Assembly: GCF_029906345.1 (NCBI RefSeq)
Contig: NZ_JARYGY010000009.1
Coordinates: forward strand, 158,145 to 222,144
From: Aquimarina mycalae
GTDB lineage: Bacteria; Bacteroidota; Bacteroidia; Flavobacteriales; Flavobacteriaceae
Length of the DNA: 64,000 nucleotides
Direction of reading: 5' to 3'
Below the pieces are notes generated by a model that searched no databases, was not told where the DNA came from, and saw only the letters and a program-made list of their open reading frames with translations. Positions 51,138 to 61,533 of this stretch are shown here, piece by piece; positions within the stretch are counted from its first letter, which is position 1; every line of letters begins with the position of its first letter. The position numbers were made by a program, and so were the translations under genes.

Positions 51138-54100
51138 TTACTGCTTCACAACAGGTAGTACGATATTTGTACTAGCCGATCTTACTTTTACAAAATAAGT
51201 TCCATTGTTTGTTATTTCATTTCCGAAAGAAACAGTTCTTGGGTTATTAGTATATGTTTTTTCAAAAATAGATTGCCCCAATATATTGTACATTGTAATT
51301 GAGAATGTTTCTTTTTTAAGTTTAGATACATCCAGAGTAAAACTTTCTTTGAATGGATTAGGATATACTTTAAGATCAAGATTAAAATCATTGCTTTTAG
51401 TTGTAGACGGTCTTTGGGTTAACAAGCTTTGTCCAGCAGTAGTATTATACGCATAATCCGTTATAGTAAATGATGCGCCATCACTAGATACAGTTGCATA
51501 AAACCATCCATAATGAGTCGCACCACTTACTTTAAATGTAAATCCTATATAACCAGATTTACCGTTCCAATCCGTATATGAAGAAGAGCTTATAACAAAA
51601 CTATTGGTGTTTTCTACAAAATTACTGGAAGGACCTATTTCTATTCCTTCTCCAAGTACAGTAACCTGATCAGTAGTACCATCACAAACCACATCTTTAC
51701 CATAATTCACTAACCTAAGTGTATTACCAGAAAGCCAAGGGCCAAAATATCTTTCATCTCCTATTTCTATCTGGAAAGGGTTCCAAGAGCTTGTAGCACT
51801 TGTAGTATTATCGTCAATATCTACATATACAACAGTTCCACTAGTTGCACAAGGAGTACAGGAAGATCCTCCACAATCAACACCTGTTTCATCCCCATTC
51901 TGGATACCATCGGTACACGTAGGCTCCACAGCACACGGTTCACAAGACGAACCTCCACAATCTATACCCGTTTCATCTCCATTTTGGATTCCATCTGTAC
52001 AAGTAGGGACTGAATTGCCTGTTATAGTTACAGTATAATCTTCTGTTTCGCCATAATTATGATTTGTTTTACATACTTCGGGTACACTTGTGGTATTATT
52101 GAAATATTCCATTATAACACGCATTCTCGTATCACCTGTTTTTGCAGTATTCGGAATCGAAAAAGTACCCGTAACTGGAGTATCCTGAGAAGATGTTTTG
52201 ATAAATACTTGCTCACCTGCATCCGCAAAATCTCCATCCTGGTTATAATCAATCCACACTCCATATGCCTCATTATAAGGACCAGCTCCTCCCCAATTAG
52301 GAGTAATTGATATTGTTACAGAACTTCCTTGTGCCAAATTTGTTGATGCTGAAGTATGATCTCCATATCCATTTGTAGAACGAGTAGTACTATTATTTAT
52401 AGATCCTACACTAATATTACTAATGTATTCTCCAGAAGTACGCGTTGATTTGTCTTCGCAATATGTTACATCTGTTTGACACGGTTCACAAGATGATCCT
52501 CCACAATCGACACCTGTTTCATCTCCATTCTGAATACCATCGGTACAGGTTGGTTCTACGACACACGGTTCACAAGACGAACCTCCACAATCTATACCCG
52601 TTTCATCTCCATTCTGGATTCCATCTGTACAAGTAGAACCTGAATTGCCTGTTATATTTACCGTATAATCTTCTGTTTCGCCATAATTATGATTTGTTTT
52701 ACATACTTCAGGTACACTTGTGGTATTATTGAAATATTCCATTATAACGCGCATTCTCGTATCACCTGTTTTTGCTGTATTCGGAATCGTAAAAGTACCT
52801 GTAACTGGTGTATTCTGAGAAGGTGTTTTGGTAAATACTTGTTCACCCGCATCCGCAAAATCTCCATCCTGATTATAATCAATCCACACTCCATATGCCT
52901 CATTATAAGGACCAGCTCCTCCCCAATTAGGAGTAATTGATATTGTTACAGAGCTTCCTTGTGCCAAATTTGTAGATACTGAAGTATGATCTCCATATCC
53001 ATTTGCAGAACGAGTAGTACTATTATTTATAGATCCTACACTAATATTACTAATGTATTCTCCAGAAGTACGAGTCGATTTGTCTTCACAATATGTTACA
53101 TCTGTTTGACAAGGTTCACAAGATGATCCTCCACAATCGACACCTGTTTCATCGCCGTTCTGAATACCATCGGTACAGGTAGGAGTTACTACTTCTTCCC
53201 TGGTTACAGTGATCGAATTGCTAGAAATCTCAAAGTTTACTGAAGCTAATCCGCTATCTGCTACATTCTTTCCTATTACTATTAAGTCTCCGTTATAAGA
53301 AATACCGTATACTTTACATATTCCAGCAACTGCTCCTTCAAAATCGTGAGATATAGTTTCTATAGTTAAAATCTTACCTGCTTCGTCTGTTATTAAGTAA
53401 GCATAGCTTGCTTCTGATTGATTTACTTTCTTAAAAGTAATAAGATCTGCTACTCCATCACCTGTTATCGTAGTAATTTCTGTTTTATCATCACTTGTTG
53501 AAATTGTTCCTCCATCAACGGCAATTGCACAAGGAGCACAAGATGATCCACCACAATCCACACCAGTTTCATCTCCATTTTGTATGCCATCGCTACAAGT
53601 ATTGCTTGCTCCATTGAATTTTACTTCAAAGTTTATTGTTTCTATTCTTGAGTTTCCTGCACTACTACAATCATAATTATGAGTAATGGTAGCGGTATAA
53701 ATACCTGCATGTATACCAGTACTTGCTACATCCGTAATTATAACTTCTTTGCGATTTGCCGTAAAACCATCAGGACCAATCCAGCTAACCGTTCCTTCAA
53801 AAGAGTTCTCAGGGAATCTAAGTCTAATCTTATCTCCTTCATCAACTGATACGGCGTTATTAACTGACGTTGTATAACCATTATTATTCACCTGATATTC
53901 TATAGCGTTATTTAAGTCTTCAACACCAACTTTAAGAAAAATATTAGTAGTAGAATAACATCCTTTTCCTGTGTATTCTATTTTATACATTCCCTCATCT
54001 GATTTCTGTATGTTATTAAAAACCCATGCTGATTTAAAATCAGGATCAGGATTCGTGTTCACAGTCCCATCTGGGTACGTTATTCTAATATCTTCAGGGC

Positions 54101-56045
54101 CAAAAGAATTATGGGTTCCTAATCCTATATTATCTCCAACGCAAGCAAATAAAGTTTCTTTTTGACTCCAAGTACCTGCACTATCTCTTACCCAGCTATC
54201 CATATCTTCATACTTAGGCCTAAGTTCAATCTTTGCAGAACCAGCACAGGTTGCAGGATCGTTCCAAGTAATTGTATATGTACCGTAATCTTGAGCAGTA
54301 ATACTCGCGAATTCGAATCCTGTTGCTACATCAGGAGTGTCATCAAAAAATCCATTTGGTCCAGTAAGCGTAACATTCTCTAAACCTACATTGCCCATTC
54401 CTAAATGCACTTTATCTCCTATACAAGCTTCTACAAAAGATCGTTTCTTCCAGTCATTATTCAGTGCAGTCCAAGCTGCGATATCTTTTCCTATGATTAA
54501 CGTTACTTCTGTAGTATATGTAATACCACATTTCTCATATCTTATTGTATATGTTCCAGCATTAGCAGCCGTTACATTATCAAAAGCCCAAACTCCATTA
54601 TTACTAGGTACAGTATGTAAATTTCCATTAGGTAAAATCAATGATCTGGTACCATCCTCTGGTAAATTAGTTTGTGTGGTTATGCTTATATTCGCTCCTT
54701 CACAAACTATTATTTCGTCCTGATTTGAATAATCATTAGTAGTATTATCTATTTGTATCCAAGGCTGCACTTTATAGCCTACATACAGATTAACCGCAGC
54801 GAAACCTATATTTCCAGTAGCATCAGCATATCTTATTAAGTAGACTCCTTCATCACTTTTCTGTACATTATTAAAATCCCAAAAAGTAGTTCCATCGGGC
54901 GTTGTGTCAACTAAACCATCAGGCTTCATGATAGAAACGTTACTAGTTCCCACATTCTGCATCCCAATTTTAATATTAGTTCCTGGACACACTGTCATCT
55001 GTCCTGCATTTTCTATCCAAGTTACACCATCATTCATTCTAGGTATAACTTCTAAACTTCCACCAACACCAGTAGCTATTAAATTAGCATTCTGCCAAAG
55101 TGGTAAACGTGTTGAATGGTTAAGAGCTGCGTACATTCTATCCGTTTGTCCTTTGGTGAACATTTTTGCACATCCTCCAGAAGCATCGTATCCCATGTAG
55201 TTCTCATAGTTGATTAACGAATCTCCACAATCTGTCGCTCCTACAACACATTCGTCATCTGCAGATGCAACATCTTCCTGAGGTGTATCCTCAACAAAAT
55301 CTTGATTAAAACTAGCACATCCTCCTTCAAAAGTATGTATTAGGTTTAGCCAATGTCCAAACTCATGAGTTAATAATGATGCAAATTCATCATCTGTATT
55401 TCCTTTGAGATATCGTCCATTATAAACTACTCTTGCAAATTTTAAATCTGAATCTCTTTTACTTGGATACCATGCAATACCTGAATTATAATCTTTTCCA
55501 TTATCAAGTATATCCGCTGCAATATATACGTTCATGTATTTATAATTGTCCCAAGCATCCCTAGATACTATAGGACTATCAACTAATCCTTGCCCAGCAG
55601 CTACGGCATGTTCAACGATTCCTGTTGTAGGATTTCCGTTAGGGTCAATTTTTGCTAATTTAAAAACAATATTAGTAGTAGACTTTCTGGATTCAAATAA
55701 CGGATCTACTGTATTAAAATCTGGATTTAAACCTTGAAAATCCTCATTAACCATTTGTAAAGAATTAATGATTGTTTCATCGCTAACAGTTGTTCCATTT
55801 TGCGTTCTTCCATATACATGGAAAACTACAGGAATAATTATTTCTCCAAAATTCGCTGATTTTTCAAAAGAATTTCTTGTATACTCCTTAGAGTATTCAT
55901 TGAATTTCATAAACTCTTGATATTCTTTTGGATTCTCTTTAAAAAAAGTTTTCATTGCCTTAGAAGTCAAACAGGATCTTTCTTGTGCTTGTACTATGGC
56001 CATAATTAGTAGTAAAACCGTAGTTATTTTAATTCTTAAATTCAT
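51138..56045 (-). CDS. Secreted M43-type metalloprotease with GEVED repeats and type IX sorting domain
   Basis: A 1635-residue exported protein. Signal peptide (MNLRIKITTVLLLIMAIVQAQ), an M43 (pappalysin/cytophagalysin) catalytic domain with HEFGHWLNLIH (His227, Glu228, His231, His237) and Met-turn YENYMGYDAS, four or more Ig-like segments (about residues 340-790), six copies of the Cys-rich motif DGIQNGDETGxDCGGSSC, two GEVED domains (GVWIDYNQDGDFADAGEQVF), a jelly-roll-like segment and a C-terminal type IX sorting domain (LKVYPNPFKESFTLDVSKLKKET...GTYFVKVRS). It should be exported across the outer membrane and processed or anchored. The GEVED part was recently duplicated. The substrate is unknown. 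Confidence 0.93.
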   Translation of the reverse strand: MNLRIKITTVLLLIMAIVQAQERSCLTSKAMKTFFKENPKEYQEFMKFNEYSKEYTRNSFEKSANFGEIIIPVVFHVYGRTQNGTTVSDETIINSLQMVNEDFQGLNPDFNTVDPLFESRKSTTNIVFKLAKIDPNGNPTTGIVEHAVAAGQGLVDSPIVSRDAWDNYKYMNVYIAADILDNGKDYNSGIAWYPSKRDSDLKFARVVYNGRYLKGNTDDEFASLLTHEFGHWLNLIHTFEGGCASFNQDFVEDTPQEDVASADDECVVGATDCGDSLINYENYMGYDASGGCAKMFTKGQTDRMYAALNHSTRLPLWQNANLIATGVGGSLEVIPRMNDGVTWIENAGQMTVCPGTNIKIGMQNVGTSNVSIMKPDGLVDTTPDGTTFWDFNNVQKSDEGVYLIRYADATGNIGFAAVNLYVGYKVQPWIQIDNTTNDYSNQDEIIVCEGANISITTQTNLPEDGTRSLILPNGNLHTVPSNNGVWAFDNVTAANAGTYTIRYEKCGITYTTEVTLIIGKDIAAWTALNNDWKKRSFVEACIGDKVHLGMGNVGLENVTLTGPNGFFDDTPDVATGFEFASITAQDYGTYTITWNDPATCAGSAKIELRPKYEDMDSWVRDSAGTWSQKETLFACVGDNIGLGTHNSFGPEDIRITYPDGTVNTNPDPDFKSAWVFNNIQKSDEGMYKIEYTGKGCYSTTNIFLKVGVEDLNNAIEYQVNNNGYTTSVNNAVSVDEGDKIRLRFPENSFEGTVSWIGPDGFTANRKEVIITDVASTGIHAGIYTATITHNYDCSSAGNSRIETINFEVKFNGASNTCSDGIQNGDETGVDCGGSSCAPCAIAVDGGTISTSDDKTEITTITGDGVADLITFKKVNQSEASYAYLITDEAGKILTIETISHDFEGAVAGICKVYGISYNGDLIVIGKNVADSGLASVNFEISSNSITVTREEVVTPTCTDGIQNGDETGVDCGGSSCEPCQTDVTYCEDKSTRTSGEYISNISVGSINNSTTRSANGYGDHTSVSTNLAQGSSVTISITPNWGGAGPYNEAYGVWIDYNQDGDFADAGEQVFTKTPSQNTPVTGTFTIPNTAKTGDTRMRVIMEYFNNTTSVPEVCKTNHNYGETEDYTVNITGNSGSTCTDGIQNGDETGIDCGGSSCEPCVVEPTCTDGIQNGDETGVDCGGSSCEPCQTDVTYCEDKSTRTSGEYISNISVGSINNSTTRSTNGYGDHTSASTNLAQGSSVTISITPNWGGAGPYNEAYGVWIDYNQDGDFADAGEQVFIKTSSQDTPVTGTFSIPNTAKTGDTRMRVIMEYFNNTTSVPEVCKTNHNYGETEDYTVTITGNSVPTCTDGIQNGDETGIDCGGSSCEPCAVEPTCTDGIQNGDETGVDCGGSSCTPCATSGTVVYVDIDDNTTSATSSWNPFQIEIGDERYFGPWLSGNTLRLVNYGKDVVCDGTTDQVTVLGEGIEIGPSSNFVENTNSFVISSSSYTDWNGKSGYIGFTFKVSGATHYGWFYATVSSDGASFTITDYAYNTTAGQSLLTQRPSTTKSNDFNLDLKVYPNPFKESFTLDVSKLKKETFSITMYNILGQSIFEKTYTNNPRTVSFGNEITNNGTYFVKVRSASTNIVLPVVKQ
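51864..53182. repeat. 630-bp in-frame tandem duplication inside the protease gene
   Basis: A unit of 630 bp (210 codons) occurs at about 51864-52493 and 52494-53123, with a partial third start up to about 53182. The two units code for almost identical GEVED domains and linkers, differing at roughly a dozen residues, so the event is recent or maintained by recombination. Confidence 0.88.
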
Positions 56046-56239
56046 AGCATGTTTGTGTTAAATTTTCTTTCAATTGTTAAGTTTTTGTGAAATTAAGAAT
56101 ACTCCTACATCGAAAACTGTATCATGATACCCAAACCAAATACTATTTTATCTATTTTCACTTTTACCTTATTAAAAGCACATTACAAAGCCGCATGTCT
56201 TAAAAAAACCACTAACAAATCTTCCTTACTAAAAAAAAC

Positions 56240-56264
56240 AAACCATCCTAAAAAAGGATGGTTT
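56240..56264 (-). terminator. Terminator of the second protease gene
   Basis: AAACCATCCT (56240-56249) pairs with AGGATGGTTT (56255-56264) around AAAAA; on the minus strand it is followed by a run of eight T. Confidence 0.88.
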
Positions 56265-56293
56265 TATAATTGACGAAGTATTTTCTATTATTC

Positions 56294-59200
56294 TTATTTC
56301 TTCATTACTCTTTTGATCATAATATCATCCAATGTGCTGATCTTTATAAAATAGACCCCAGCAGAAGGGAATTCTTCTCCAAGCATTATTTTTTCTGGAT
56401 TATTCTGATATTTTTTTCTTGTTATTTCTTTTCCATGTATATCATAGATACCAATGACTAGCTTACCTTCTCCAAAAAGTCTTGTATCAATTTCAAAATT
56501 GTCCTCAAAAGGATTAGGATATACTTTTACTGCTACTTCTTTACTTATATTATAATCGATTCCCAGTCCTTTATTACTCAACGTATAAATTATAGTATTC
56601 GCCTGAGTTTGGTATGCATAATCCAATATGGTATACGATAATCCATCTGCCGCAACAGTGATATGAAACCATCCATAGTGTGTGTTTCCATTAATTTTAA
56701 ATGTAAACCCTATATAACCAGTTTTTCCATTCCAATCCGTATATGAAGATTCGCTTACAATATAACTATGGGATTCTGCAACAAAATTACTGTTCGCGTC
56801 GATACCAACATTTTCTCCAATAAAGGCTACATTATTAGTATTTCCATTACAAACGATGTCTTTATCATAGGTTACTAAACGAACCGAACCATTTGTATAC
56901 CAGGCTCCATAATCGCGATTATCTCCTGTTTCGATCCTAAAAAACCCCCAAGTATCTGATGCACTAACTGTTTCATCTGCAATATCAACATAGATAACTC
57001 CGTCATTTGTATTACAAGGAGCACATGAACCACCACAGTCAATACCTGTTTCATCACCATTCTGAATACCATCTGTACATGTTGGGGTCGCCACATTATC
57101 AATCCTTACAGTATAATCTTCTACTTCTCCAATATAAGTGTCTATACCGCATGGAGTGATTTTAGATTCAGAACCATAACCAACTCGTACTCTCATTCTC
57201 AAGTTAACATTGGTTACTGTTCCTGCTGGCGGCACAACATTAGCTGTATATGGACCTGCTGCGTATCTAGCATATACTCTTTCACCTGAATCGGTAAAAT
57301 CTCCATTATTATTCCAATCAATCCAAACTCCAACAGCATTATATGTCCAATGATCATTATTCAATTTAATGATTAAAGCCGTTTGTTCTCCTATTGTAAG
57401 ATTTGTAGAGAGGTTTGGATAATTAGAATATGGGGTATGGGTTGTGGTATTATCTATATCACCGAATTTTACATTGGTAATGTGCAGTGTGTTTTGCGTT
57501 GTAGATGCGGTACAGTATGTTACTGTAGCGCAAGGTTCGCAGGAACCTCCGCAATCTATTCCTGTCTCGTCTCCATTCTGTATTCCATCATTACAACTAG
57601 GCTCTGTATTATCATCAATCCTGGTAATTGTAATCCAATTACCTGAAATATCATAGACGCCAGTTGCTAATCCACTGTCTGCTATATTTTTTCCACTAAC
57701 ATTTAAATTGCCGTCATAAGAAATTCCATAGACTCTACAAATTCCTGCTGTTGCTCCTTCAAAATCGTGAGAAGTAATTTCTGTTGCTAAGATAGTACCG
57801 ATATCATCTGTGATAAGATATCGATAACTCGCTTCGGATTGACTTGTGTTTTTAAATGTTATAACATCTGGCTGACCATCTCCTGTAACCGTTGTAATAT
57901 CGGTTCTGTCATCATCTGAAGATACTGATCCACCATCAACTTCTATTGGGCAAGCGGGACAAGAACTACCTCCACAGTCAATTCCTGTTTCATCTCCATT
58001 CTGTATACCATCATCACAGGTTGGATCCGTACCTCCGCCGCCATCATATACTTTACTTCCTGCTTTGATGGAACCAAAAGGCTCTGTACTATACGCATAA
58101 TCTAATAATGTTTCTTCACTACCATTAGCGTTTACACGAACTCTAAACCAACCATAATTGGTTTTTCCTGGATATAATTCCATTTGAAATCCTATATAAG
58201 CAGTTTGACCATCCCACAATCTATGGCCAGAACTTCTTACTACGTGTAGATCTGGGTAATCTCCTCCATTCACCCAATTGCTTGTAGAAGATATTACAGC
58301 ATCCTGAGGTAAAGGTGTCACATTTCTTGTATTAGATTGGCAAACTAATGCCTGTGTATACGTTTCTAATTTTAATTCATTATTTTCAAAAAAGACTCCG
58401 TATCTATTTTCTCCAATGATAGTAAAAGGCTCCCAGACATTTCCTGAGTTTACTGTAAGATCAGTATTATCTACATATATAATTTTATATGGGTCATAAA
58501 ACGTAAATTGATAGGAAACCTTATCGGAAACCAATGTTCCAGTACCCGCTGAAATTGCAGCATTCCTGAAAGTTATCGTTCCTATCGTGTTATTAATTTC
58601 TGCATGATTGTTGGTTCTACCAGTAAAACGAACTCTCAGTTTTGTATTATTCAATACGGTTATAGAGACATTATATCCTTGTGGTAAGTTTGAGGTAAAG
58701 TGCGTTCCCTCTGTCATAGTCCCTGAACTTAAGGCAAAACTACCTTCTGTAATTGTTATTTCATTGGTATCACTAAATACTGTTCCATCATTGGATAATG
58801 CTTCTTCTACTATCGTATTTGATACTACTAGAGAAGCTCCATTTTCATCCACTCCAGTAGCGGCCAAATTGCCTGATTGCCAAAGTGGTCTTCTTGTAGG
58901 ATGCTCTAATGCTGCCAACATTCTATCTACCTGACCTCTTGTATACATCTTAGCACAACCTCTGGTAGAATCGTATCCCATATAATTTTCATAATTAATA
59001 AGATTACCACAATCGCTTGCTCCCACTACGCAACCATCATCTCCAGAGTTAGTATCTTCTTTGGGAGTATCGCTAACATAGTCTCCATTTGCATCATTAC
59101 AACCTCCTTCAAATGTGTGAATAAGATTTAACCAATGTCCAAATTCATGAGTTAATACTGACGCAAATTCTTTATCCGTATTTCCGTGTAAATATTGCCC

Positions 59201-59845
59201 ATTATAAACAACTCTCGCAATATCCTGATTGGACATGGTTGTATTTGGATACCAAGCTACTCCAGAATTATTAGATACTCCATCTCCATATAAATCTCCT
59301 GTGATGTATACATTCATGTACTTATAGTTATCCCAACCATCTCTAGCAACTATAGGGCTGCTGTAATTACCCATTCCAGAAGCTTCAGGATGAAAAATAA
59401 CTCCATTGGTACTGCCTCCATTGGGGTCTATTTTTGCTAATGCAAATCGGATACTTAATGTAGCTTTTCGTCCATCAAAAATAGGATCTACAGTATTCCA
59501 ATCATCATTTAGCCCATTAAAATCTTTATTTAAAACATCTATTGCTGTTTTTATTTTTTGATATGTTATCGTTTTTCCATGTTGGACTTCTCCATATACA
59601 TGAAATACTACAGGAATCACATATGTCTCTCCTGCCTTTTGAGAAAACACTTTGCTTTGAACATAATTTCTTGAGAATTCATTGAATTTTTCAAACTCTA
59701 CCTTGGACTTAGGATCATTAGAAAAAACATATTGATTAGCGTCGTTTGTTTTACATCGTATAGCGTCAATTTCTCCTACTTGACCTGAAAGAAACGTGAC
59801 ATAACAAAACGATAAAACCGTTAAAAAAAAAGTTTTTGTTTTCAT
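56294..59845 (-). CDS. Secreted M43-type metalloprotease, paralogue of the larger one
   Basis: A 1183-residue exported protein. Signal peptide (MKTKTFFLTVLSFCYVTFLSGQ), M43 catalytic domain with HEFGHWLNLIH (His233, Glu234, His237, His243) and YENYMGYDSTRG, three DGIQNGDETG Cys-rich motifs, one GEVED domain (GVWIDWNNNGDFTDSGERVY), two jelly-roll-like segments (ending NYGWFRVRVNANG and HYGWFHITVAADG) and a type IX sorting domain (VKVYPNPFEDNFEIDTRLFGEGKLVIGIYDIHGKEITRK). It lies 250 bp upstream of the larger paralogue on the same strand. Export by the type IX system is inferred from the C-terminus. Confidence 0.93.
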   Translation of the reverse strand: MKTKTFFLTVLSFCYVTFLSGQVGEIDAIRCKTNDANQYVFSNDPKSKVEFEKFNEFSRNYVQSKVFSQKAGETYVIPVVFHVYGEVQHGKTITYQKIKTAIDVLNKDFNGLNDDWNTVDPIFDGRKATLSIRFALAKIDPNGGSTNGVIFHPEASGMGNYSSPIVARDGWDNYKYMNVYITGDLYGDGVSNNSGVAWYPNTTMSNQDIARVVYNGQYLHGNTDKEFASVLTHEFGHWLNLIHTFEGGCNDANGDYVSDTPKEDTNSGDDGCVVGASDCGNLINYENYMGYDSTRGCAKMYTRGQVDRMLAALEHPTRRPLWQSGNLAATGVDENGASLVVSNTIVEEALSNDGTVFSDTNEITITEGSFALSSGTMTEGTHFTSNLPQGYNVSITVLNNTKLRVRFTGRTNNHAEINNTIGTITFRNAAISAGTGTLVSDKVSYQFTFYDPYKIIYVDNTDLTVNSGNVWEPFTIIGENRYGVFFENNELKLETYTQALVCQSNTRNVTPLPQDAVISSTSNWVNGGDYPDLHVVRSSGHRLWDGQTAYIGFQMELYPGKTNYGWFRVRVNANGSEETLLDYAYSTEPFGSIKAGSKVYDGGGGTDPTCDDGIQNGDETGIDCGGSSCPACPIEVDGGSVSSDDDRTDITTVTGDGQPDVITFKNTSQSEASYRYLITDDIGTILATEITSHDFEGATAGICRVYGISYDGNLNVSGKNIADSGLATGVYDISGNWITITRIDDNTEPSCNDGIQNGDETGIDCGGSCEPCATVTYCTASTTQNTLHITNVKFGDIDNTTTHTPYSNYPNLSTNLTIGEQTALIIKLNNDHWTYNAVGVWIDWNNNGDFTDSGERVYARYAAGPYTANVVPPAGTVTNVNLRMRVRVGYGSESKITPCGIDTYIGEVEDYTVRIDNVATPTCTDGIQNGDETGIDCGGSCAPCNTNDGVIYVDIADETVSASDTWGFFRIETGDNRDYGAWYTNGSVRLVTYDKDIVCNGNTNNVAFIGENVGIDANSNFVAESHSYIVSESSYTDWNGKTGYIGFTFKINGNTHYGWFHITVAADGLSYTILDYAYQTQANTIIYTLSNKGLGIDYNISKEVAVKVYPNPFEDNFEIDTRLFGEGKLVIGIYDIHGKEITRKKYQNNPEKIMLGEEFPSAGVYFIKISTLDDIMIKRVMKK

Positions 59846-60001
59846 AACTAGTTGAATTTGTGTTTTAGTTATCTGAAAATTAAAACTATCGAAGGTTTTT
59901 CTTGAATAGTATACTACCTAGATGTTATACTATAATATCTAATTTGCTGTTTTTTAATAAATTGTGATGATCTAATCCAACTTCTCACTTAAAAGCATAA
60001 A

Positions 60002-60034
60002 AAAACTGCCTGATTCTAAGAACCAAGCAGTTTT
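60002..60034 (-). terminator. Terminator of the dipeptidase gene
   Basis: AAAACTGC (60002-60009) pairs with GCAGTTTT (60027-60034), with extra pairing in the loop; on the minus strand it is followed by a T-rich run. Confidence 0.8.
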
Positions 60035-60060
60035 ATAAAAATTATATTTTGTACTAAAGA

Positions 60061-61452
60061 TTACTTTGTGTGTAATTCCTTAAAATACTTATAGAACAAA
60101 GGAATCGTTTCTATACCTCTTAGATAATTAAAAATACCAAAATGTTCATTGGGCGAATGGATTGCATCGCTATCCAATCCAAACCCCATTAATATGGTCT
60201 TACTTTTCAGTTCTTTTTCGAATAGTGAAACAATAGGAATACTTCCTCCACTTCGTTGTGGAATAGGAGTTTTACCAAATGTATCCTGATATGCCATACT
60301 TGCGGCTTTATATCCTATATTATCTATTGGAGTTACATAACCTTGTCCTCCATGATGAGGTGTTACTTTTACAGTAACCGCATCTGGAGCAATACTTTCG
60401 AAATGGTTCTTGAACAATTCTGTAATTTCTTTCCAATCTTGATTTGGTACCAAGCGCATAGAAATTTTTGCATAGGCTTTACTAGCAATTACAGTTTTAG
60501 CTCCTTCTCCAGTATATCCACCCCAAATTCCGTTTATATCTAGCGTGGGGCGAATTGAATTACGCTCATTAGTTGTATATCCTTCTTCTCCATATACAGC
60601 ATCGATATCTAATGATTTTTTATATGCATCTAAAGAAAATGGTGCTTTAGCCATTTCTGCACGTTCTTCTTTAGAAAGTTCTTCTACCTTATCATAAAAA
60701 CCTGGAATCGTAATATGATTATTTTCATCGTGCAATGAAGCTATCATTTTAGTTAGGATATTAATTGGGTTTGCAACAGCACCTCCATACAATCCACTAT
60801 GCAAATCCCTGTTGGGACCCGTAACTTCTACTTCTACATAACTTAATCCTCTAAGTCCCGTTGTGATTGAAGGAACATCCTTTGCAATCATGCCAGTATC
60901 ACTAATTAAGATTACATCATTAGCCAGCTTGTCTTGATTTCTTTCTACAAACCAACTTAAGCTATTACTTCCTACTTCTTCCTCTCCTTCGATCATAAAC
61001 TTCACATTGCAAGGAAGCTGGTTTGTTGTTGTCATAAATTCCAACGCTTTTACGTGCATGTACATTTGTCCTTTATCATCACAAGAACCTCTGGCAAAAA
61101 TAGCTCCATCTGGATGTAATTCAGTTTTTTTGATAATAGGTTCAAAAGGAGGACTATCCCATAAGTCTATCGGATCTGGTGGTTGTACATCATAATGACC
61201 ATATACTAAGACTGTTGGCAGATCAGCATCTAGAATTTTTTCTCCGTATACAATAGGATATCCTGGAGTTTCACATATTTCTACATGATCACAACCTGCA
61301 TGCTCCAAGCTTTTTTTAATTTCATCTGCAGTTTTAATTACATCTTTTTCGTAGGCAGAATCTGCACTAATAGATGGTATTTTAAGGAGTTCTATAAGCT
61401 CGTTAATAAAACGATCTTTATGTTCCTGAACATAGGATTTAGTATTTTGCAT
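60061..61452 (-). CDS. M20-family dipeptidase
   Basis: A 463-residue zinc peptidase of the CNDP/DUG1 dipeptidase group. Metal ligands sit in VYGHYDVQPPDP, FARGSCDDKGQMYMHVKAL, MIEGEEEVGSNSL and SDTGMIAKD, and the lid domain starts at TTGLRGLSYVEVEVTGPNRDLHSGLYGG. The end HSPNEHFGIFNYLRG carries the last His. No signal peptide, so cytosolic. It cleaves dipeptides, which would finish peptides made by secreted proteases; the link to the two M43 genes upstream is only positional. Confidence 0.92.
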   Translation of the reverse strand: MQNTKSYVQEHKDRFINELIELLKIPSISADSAYEKDVIKTADEIKKSLEHAGCDHVEICETPGYPIVYGEKILDADLPTVLVYGHYDVQPPDPIDLWDSPPFEPIIKKTELHPDGAIFARGSCDDKGQMYMHVKALEFMTTTNQLPCNVKFMIEGEEEVGSNSLSWFVERNQDKLANDVILISDTGMIAKDVPSITTGLRGLSYVEVEVTGPNRDLHSGLYGGAVANPINILTKMIASLHDENNHITIPGFYDKVEELSKEERAEMAKAPFSLDAYKKSLDIDAVYGEEGYTTNERNSIRPTLDINGIWGGYTGEGAKTVIASKAYAKISMRLVPNQDWKEITELFKNHFESIAPDAVTVKVTPHHGGQGYVTPIDNIGYKAASMAYQDTFGKTPIPQRSGGSIPIVSLFEKELKSKTILMGFGLDSDAIHSPNEHFGIFNYLRGIETIPLFYKYFKELHTK

Positions 61453-61533
61453 TGGATTGAGTTAATTTTTGCCTAAAAGTAGTAAAAATGAAGTAATTTA
61501 ATCTTTATCCTATCAACTAAGATCGTGATCATA

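Noticed and set aside
52059..52940. Repeated Cys/Ile-rich frames on the + strand inside the large protease gene
   Set aside because: They are antisense shadows of the duplicated GEVED units.
51864..53182. CRISPR-like or non-coding repeat array
   Set aside because: The repeat is an in-frame 630-bp duplication within a coding sequence.
56119..56130. Short palindrome GTATCATGATAC upstream of the large protease gene as an operator
   Set aside because: Twelve bases is short, AT-rich sequence gives many such palindromes, and no second copy or promoter match supports it.
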